The notes beneath the pieces are model-generated. The model made no database searches and had not been told where the DNA came from. It saw nothing but the letters and a program-made list of their open reading frames with translations. A stretch of DNA of 64,000 nucleotides, taken from positions 1-64,000 of the forward strand of contig JBDVOJ010000024.1 of assembly GCA_039969155.1 (NCBI GenBank), read 5' to 3'. A program made the position numbers and the translations under genes. The stretch's first letter is position 1. Each line of letters starts with the position of its first letter. Of this stretch, positions 60,382-64,000 are shown in pieces. This DNA comes from GCA-002733465 sp039969155. Its GTDB lineage: Bacteria > Pseudomonadota > Gammaproteobacteria > Enterobacterales > Kangiellaceae.

Positions 60382-62067
60382 CTACAATAGCGTATCCAAA
60401 GGTTGATAGCCGGCCACAATCGAATTTATTTCATCATCGAACCCTGTCATTTCCCAACGACCTAAAGCAATGGGGATGCTTCCGATCGCATTGAGCTTGT
60501 CAAAAAAATCTCTTAGGTGAAATTTCTTACCTTGAGCTTCAAGTTGTATTGCATAATCGGCTATGGTTCTTTCAAGTAAATACTTTCCAGTGATATAACT
60601 GCTTCCGTATCCAGGTTGCCGCATGTATAAGTGTTGCTCGAAGATCAGTAGTTCTTTTTCTACTTTCATCCAAGCGCGCGGCGTTTTATCTGCATGAATT
60701 TGACCGGCTTGCTCCATAGTCATTTGATTGGCGTGTGCATATAAAGATCCTAATCCTCTTGCCGCTCTTTGAGCGATCATGATCCAAACGATTTCTCTGA
60801 CTCGAGGGTTGTTATCATATAGACCGGTGTGCATAAACATTTCTTCAACGGCGGTTGCGGTTCCTTCATTTCGACTATCAAAAATATTGTAGAGTAATGC
60901 CTCTCTTCGGATAAAACTTTTGTGAGGGGTATTATCCATACGAGCTAATTCAAACCAATGGTAAAAATGAGAATACAGTGGCGTAGGATCAAGGTGCGCA
61001 CCTATCCAAAAAAAGTTTCTTTTATCAGCTGGTACAAATGCGCCAAGATGCTGATTAAGCGCTGGTTCAAAATAATCTGTAACGGTGACTATTTCTTGGT
61101 CACGAAGAAACTCTATAAAATTTTTGGCAGACCGTTTGGCGAGAGCATCGTATTCTTCAGGTGAGCTTGCTGGTTTTAATTCTGGAAGTTTTCGATTACG
61201 GTGCTCTTCTAACATTAGAGTCGACCAAGACCTGTCCAGCTCTCGCTTTAATAGAGTAACTTCTTCTTTCCAATCCATTGGCACTAAGTGAACGTTATTC
61301 ATATACCAAGTATATTGTTCAACGCCAATACCGGAGGGACCGGTTTTTTTCTTTGCTTCACTTTGTAACCAATTCGCCAACACTTCACTCGATTGGATAG
61401 CTTTATCGATGACTTGGTTAAGCTCGTTGTTGTTAGATTCGGCTACTTTCTTTTTTAGGCCTTTAAGCACTTTAACTTGAGTTCTAATATCGCGAATCCC
61501 GGCTTCCCACAACTCCGCAGCGTTTCCGGTAAGATTGGTTTGTGCTTGTTGATTAATCGATTCGATTCTTTTTAAATCGACGATCAAGCGAGCTTGTTCT
61601 TTGTTAGACAGTGGAAATTGATAGGTCCATAGCTCTGTTACACCATGATGGGTAGGGCCTTCATGAGCTGGAACATCGCTACGGTAGGTCCAAACGGATT
61701 TATAAAACGCAGGATCTCGTTGCCAAGGTTTTAAAACTTTATGATTAAACTCATAACCGTTTAACTCTGCCCATAAAATATACCAATCAACTTGGTCTTT
61801 AATGGGCCAGTTTTTTTTATCGATTTTTTTGAGTTTAGAACGAATAACTTCAAATTCAGGATATCGCTTCGCAAAAGTTTGTTTCCGGTAGTCGGGGGCG
61901 CCATTAAACTGTGGCGGGTTTTCGAATTCCCGCCATTCTTTGAACAGCGCTGTTAAACTATTGTAATCACTTGCAAATAAATAACTTGGGGTCATTGAAA
62001 TTAGGAGAAAGAATAAACAGCGTCTTGCCAATGTTTGGTACTGAATGTTGTTGTTTTTGAATTTCAT
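60382..62067 (-). CDS. Exported DUF885-like protein without the zinc motif
   Basis: A 561-residue exported protein (signal peptide about 14-33, LARRCLFFLLISMTPSYLFA). The all-helical sequence and motifs (FPLSNKEQARLIVDLKRI, RREALLYNIFDSRNEGTATAVEEMFMHTGLYDNNPRVREIVW, TGKYLLERTIADYAIQLEAQG) resemble DUF885-type proteins. The EG-x-A-x-x-x-EE pattern corresponds to the zinc-ligand Glu region of those peptidases. The usual HExxxGHH is not present; the nearest is HLDPTPLYSHFYHW. It may be a non-peptidase or a divergent enzyme. It lies 20 bp after the lipocalin-like gene on the same strand. Confidence 0.75.
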   Translation of the reverse strand: MKFKNNNIQYQTLARRCLFFLLISMTPSYLFASDYNSLTALFKEWREFENPPQFNGAPDYRKQTFAKRYPEFEVIRSKLKKIDKKNWPIKDQVDWYILWAELNGYEFNHKVLKPWQRDPAFYKSVWTYRSDVPAHEGPTHHGVTELWTYQFPLSNKEQARLIVDLKRIESINQQAQTNLTGNAAELWEAGIRDIRTQVKVLKGLKKKVAESNNNELNQVIDKAIQSSEVLANWLQSEAKKKTGPSGIGVEQYTWYMNNVHLVPMDWKEEVTLLKRELDRSWSTLMLEEHRNRKLPELKPASSPEEYDALAKRSAKNFIEFLRDQEIVTVTDYFEPALNQHLGAFVPADKRNFFWIGAHLDPTPLYSHFYHWFELARMDNTPHKSFIRREALLYNIFDSRNEGTATAVEEMFMHTGLYDNNPRVREIVWIMIAQRAARGLGSLYAHANQMTMEQAGQIHADKTPRAWMKVEKELLIFEQHLYMRQPGYGSSYITGKYLLERTIADYAIQLEAQGKKFHLRDFFDKLNAIGSIPIALGRWEMTGFDDEINSIVAGYQPLDTLL

Positions 62068-62087
62068 ATTGTTTCCAGTTTAAAAAA

Positions 62088-62588
62088 TTATTCTTTTCTT
62101 TTAAGTCGAAGTTCGGAAGACTCCTCAACAGAGTTACTCAAATAACTTTCAATTCTTTGTAGGTTCTGAGGTAACCCGGAAAATTCGAATCCTAGTGAAT
62201 GTTGATGAGAATCGTCAAGGCTCTTAAGATTGGTGGCGTCAAAATAGCGAAAAGAAATAGAACTTTCAGACGAGTTTGGAATCATTACCAATCGCGGCTG
62301 ATTTCCTTGCGGGCAGTAGTGAGTGGCCATGAGATCGTCAGCGTTTCGATGGTACAAAGTCAACGAATGTGTTTTTCCCTTATACATCCATGATTCGATC
62401 AACACACTTTTATTGGCGGTTAATTCAAAGGTGATTTCAAAATCTCCATTCTTATCGCTTTCTTTTTCCCAAATACCTTGTAATGACTTTAGTTTTTCAA
62501 ATGCTTGGTTGGCATTGAGGGACTCCATAGCCTCAAGGTAGCTAACCTGAGGAATTAAAGAGACTAATAGAATACAAACCACTTTCAT
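62088..62588 (-). CDS. Small exported lipocalin-like hypothetical protein
   Basis: A 166-residue exported protein (signal peptide VVCILLVSLIPQVSYLEAM). LKSLQGIWEKESDKNGDFEITFELTANKSVLIESWMYKG and LTLYHRNADDLMATHYCPQGNQPRLVMIP suggest a lipocalin-like beta barrel. The THYC-x-x-x-GNQPR motif is one I have seen in uncharacterised proteins, but I cannot name a domain. It lies 20 bp upstream of the DUF885-like gene on the same strand, so the two may be co-transcribed. Confidence 0.72.
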   Translation of the reverse strand: MKVVCILLVSLIPQVSYLEAMESLNANQAFEKLKSLQGIWEKESDKNGDFEITFELTANKSVLIESWMYKGKTHSLTLYHRNADDLMATHYCPQGNQPRLVMIPNSSESSISFRYFDATNLKSLDDSHQHSLGFEFSGLPQNLQRIESYLSNSVEESSELRLKRKE

Positions 62589-62688
62589 TATCGAATAGAC
62601 CTCTCTTTTCCCTGAAAAATTGACCTAAATAAATCGGGACTCCAATTTAAATGTTTTTAAGAAGTCCAGATTTAGATATTTATACGAT

Positions 62689-64000
62689 TTATTTCAAAAA
62701 CTTATCTAAGAATTCTACATAAGCATTAGAGGCAGTAATACGATTTACTTTTTTTCTAAATCCGTGGCCTTCGTCAGGGAATAACACATATTCAACTTCG
62801 ACGCCATTCTTCCGAATTGCCTCTACCATTTCATCACTTTCAACTTGAAGCACTCTCGGATCATTAGCGCCTTGTACAATCAGCACTGGATTCTTAATTT
62901 TGTCCGCGTGGAATAATGGAGAAATTGCATAATGTCGATCAGCGTCGGTAGCCGGATCACCCATTTCGTCGTACAGGGCTTTTTTGAATGCTTCCCACCA
63001 AGGCGGAATGCTTTCTAAGGTTCGCTTCCAGTTAGTTACGCCAAAGATGTTAATACCCACCTCAAACTCGTCAGTAAAAGCCATTCCAGCCATCGTCATG
63101 TAACCACCATAACTACCACCGATAATGCCTATTTTTTCAGGATTAACCCAACTTAAAGTTTGCAGATATTTTTTGCCGTAAACAATATCCTGCAAATCAT
63201 CTTCGCCATGTTTTTTGTCATCCAAGTGAAAAAAAGTTTTTCCATAGCCGGATGAACCACGATTATTAACTGCGAATATTGCGTAACCTTGATTGACCAA
63301 ATGTTGAATGGCAGCTCGATAACCTTTACGCGATTGACCACCTGGCCCACCATGAACCCATACCAAAGCTGGAACTTTGTTAGTTGCAGTAGCTTGCTTT
63401 GGCTTATACAAAATCCCAGGAACTTCTAGCTGATCAAAACTCTTGAATCGCCTTACCTCACTCGAGACTAGATGCGACTCATCCATGGCTGGGTTAAGTG
63501 TTTGAGTTAAACGCTTAGCAGAAGACTCACCAATTTTGTAGGTATATAAATTAGAAGGAGAAGTATCTGAATTAATATAGAACACCATGTGATTACTATC
63601 ACCAGAAAAGTTGACTCCTCTTAAATCACCCTGCGGCAATTCTGGCAGTGAAATACTTTTTCCAGTCGCGACTTCTGCAATGTCGATGCGAGTTTGACCA
63701 TCATCATTGATGCCGGCAACCCTATATTTACCGTCATCCGAGAAATAGATAAATGCGACATCCCAGCTGGCTTGATAGAACAACGATTTACTTTTGTCCG
63801 CGAGCTTCAAACTCCAAGCTTGATTGAACTCACCAAATTCATTGGTTGCATAGATCAATTGTTGACTATCTGGGGTAAAAGTATAACTAGAATGACTTAC
63901 GTTGCCAGTATGCTCAGTAATTAACTCCGAGGCTTTATCTTTGCTGGTTAGATCGACCAGATAAATATTAGAATCGGCATTGCTAATATTTTTAGTTAAA
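62689..64000 (-). CDS. S9 family prolyl oligopeptidase-type peptidase (5' end outside window)
   Basis: The minus-strand frame is open from the stop near 62689 to the right edge, giving about 437 residues of the C-terminal part. The propeller end (DVAFIYFSDDGKYRVAGINDDG, GVNFSGDSNHMVFYINSD) precedes the alpha/beta-hydrolase domain: PALVWVHGGPGGQSRKGY, IFAVNNRGSSGYG, the nucleophile GGSYGGYM, the acid in VQGANDPRV and the His in FPDEGHGF. It is a dipeptidyl/oligopeptidase of S9C-like type. A TTG at 63858 could start a shorter frame, but the conserved propeller strands continue upstream (LTKNISNADSNIYLVDL), so the real start lies beyond the edge. Confidence 0.95.
   Translation of the reverse strand, partial: LTKNISNADSNIYLVDLTSKDKASELITEHTGNVSHSSYTFTPDSQQLIYATNEFGEFNQAWSLKLADKSKSLFYQASWDVAFIYFSDDGKYRVAGINDDGQTRIDIAEVATGKSISLPELPQGDLRGVNFSGDSNHMVFYINSDTSPSNLYTYKIGESSAKRLTQTLNPAMDESHLVSSEVRRFKSFDQLEVPGILYKPKQATATNKVPALVWVHGGPGGQSRKGYRAAIQHLVNQGYAIFAVNNRGSSGYGKTFFHLDDKKHGEDDLQDIVYGKKYLQTLSWVNPEKIGIIGGSYGGYMTMAGMAFTDEFEVGINIFGVTNWKRTLESIPPWWEAFKKALYDEMGDPATDADRHYAISPLFHADKIKNPVLIVQGANDPRVLQVESDEMVEAIRKNGVEVEYVLFPDEGHGFRKKVNRITASNAYVEFLDKFLK

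Noticed and set aside
1..64000. tRNA, rRNA and prophage genes
   Set aside because: None could be recognised in the window, nor any transposase or integrase gene.

Overview
The window looks like chromosomal DNA of a marine, heterotrophic Gammaproteobacterium. It is AT-rich (GC judged by eye a little above 40%). Several features resemble Kangiellales/Oceanospirillales-type genomes: winged-helix regulators fused to TolB-like propellers, many secreted S9/S15 peptidases and amidohydrolases, a PL7 alginate lyase, SbtA and NhaA sodium-coupled carriers, and integron-type cassettes. This placement is inference; no rRNA or tRNA gene is present to test it. Genes are dense on both strands, and both ends cut through genes: a large membrane protein on the left and an S9 peptidase on the right.

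Layout. 1-4.9 kb: unknown envelope protein, divergent from an alkaline phosphatase. 5-10 kb: a minus-strand operon of coiled-coil protein, Roadblock-like/TM/OmpA protein, Ras-like GTPase and PAS-GGDEF-EAL phosphodiesterase. 10-15 kb: wHTH-TolB membrane regulator divergent from an S15-type peptidase. 15-21 kb: SDR, quinone oxidoreductase with divergent LysR, GNAT, cupin, methyltransferase, VOC protein and AraC regulator. 21-28 kb: PL7 alginate lyase with CBMs and three GntR/UxuR-like operators, a repeat-rich Ig-like lipoprotein and a truncated beta-lactamase-fold gene. 28.4-30.9 kb: an integrase-less integron cassette array with five attC sites and one orphan core. 31-38 kb: membrane AraC regulator, amidohydrolase, REPIN-like element, LysR, LysE exporter, alpha/beta hydrolase, an ECF sigma factor with a membrane tail, and a cupin. 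38.2-39.7 kb: a second, more degenerate cassette cluster. 40-47 kb: housekeeping and accessory genes (CIA30, hydrolase, flavin reductase, DUF3429, DCC, MmcQ/YjbR, amidohydrolase, HxlR). 47-53 kb: purK-purE-sbtA-small membrane protein under a LysR regulator, then a Rap1a-like protein, nhaA and a DUF533 protein on the other strand. 54-59 kb: PadR pair, LysE, PaiB, GNAT, MocR regulator and MntP. 59.5-64 kb: a 38-residue lysine-rich protein and a group of secreted or hypothetical proteins ending in the S9 peptidase.

Genes that may work together. (1) The GTPase/Roadblock-OmpA/coiled-coil/phosphodiesterase operon looks like an envelope-spanning signalling module whose function I do not know. (2) SbtA, a Na+/bicarbonate importer family, sits 31 bp upstream of purE-purK, and PurK consumes bicarbonate; NhaA nearby could maintain the sodium gradient. 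(3) Two same-orientation cassette clusters without a visible integrase point to an integron-bearing ancestry.
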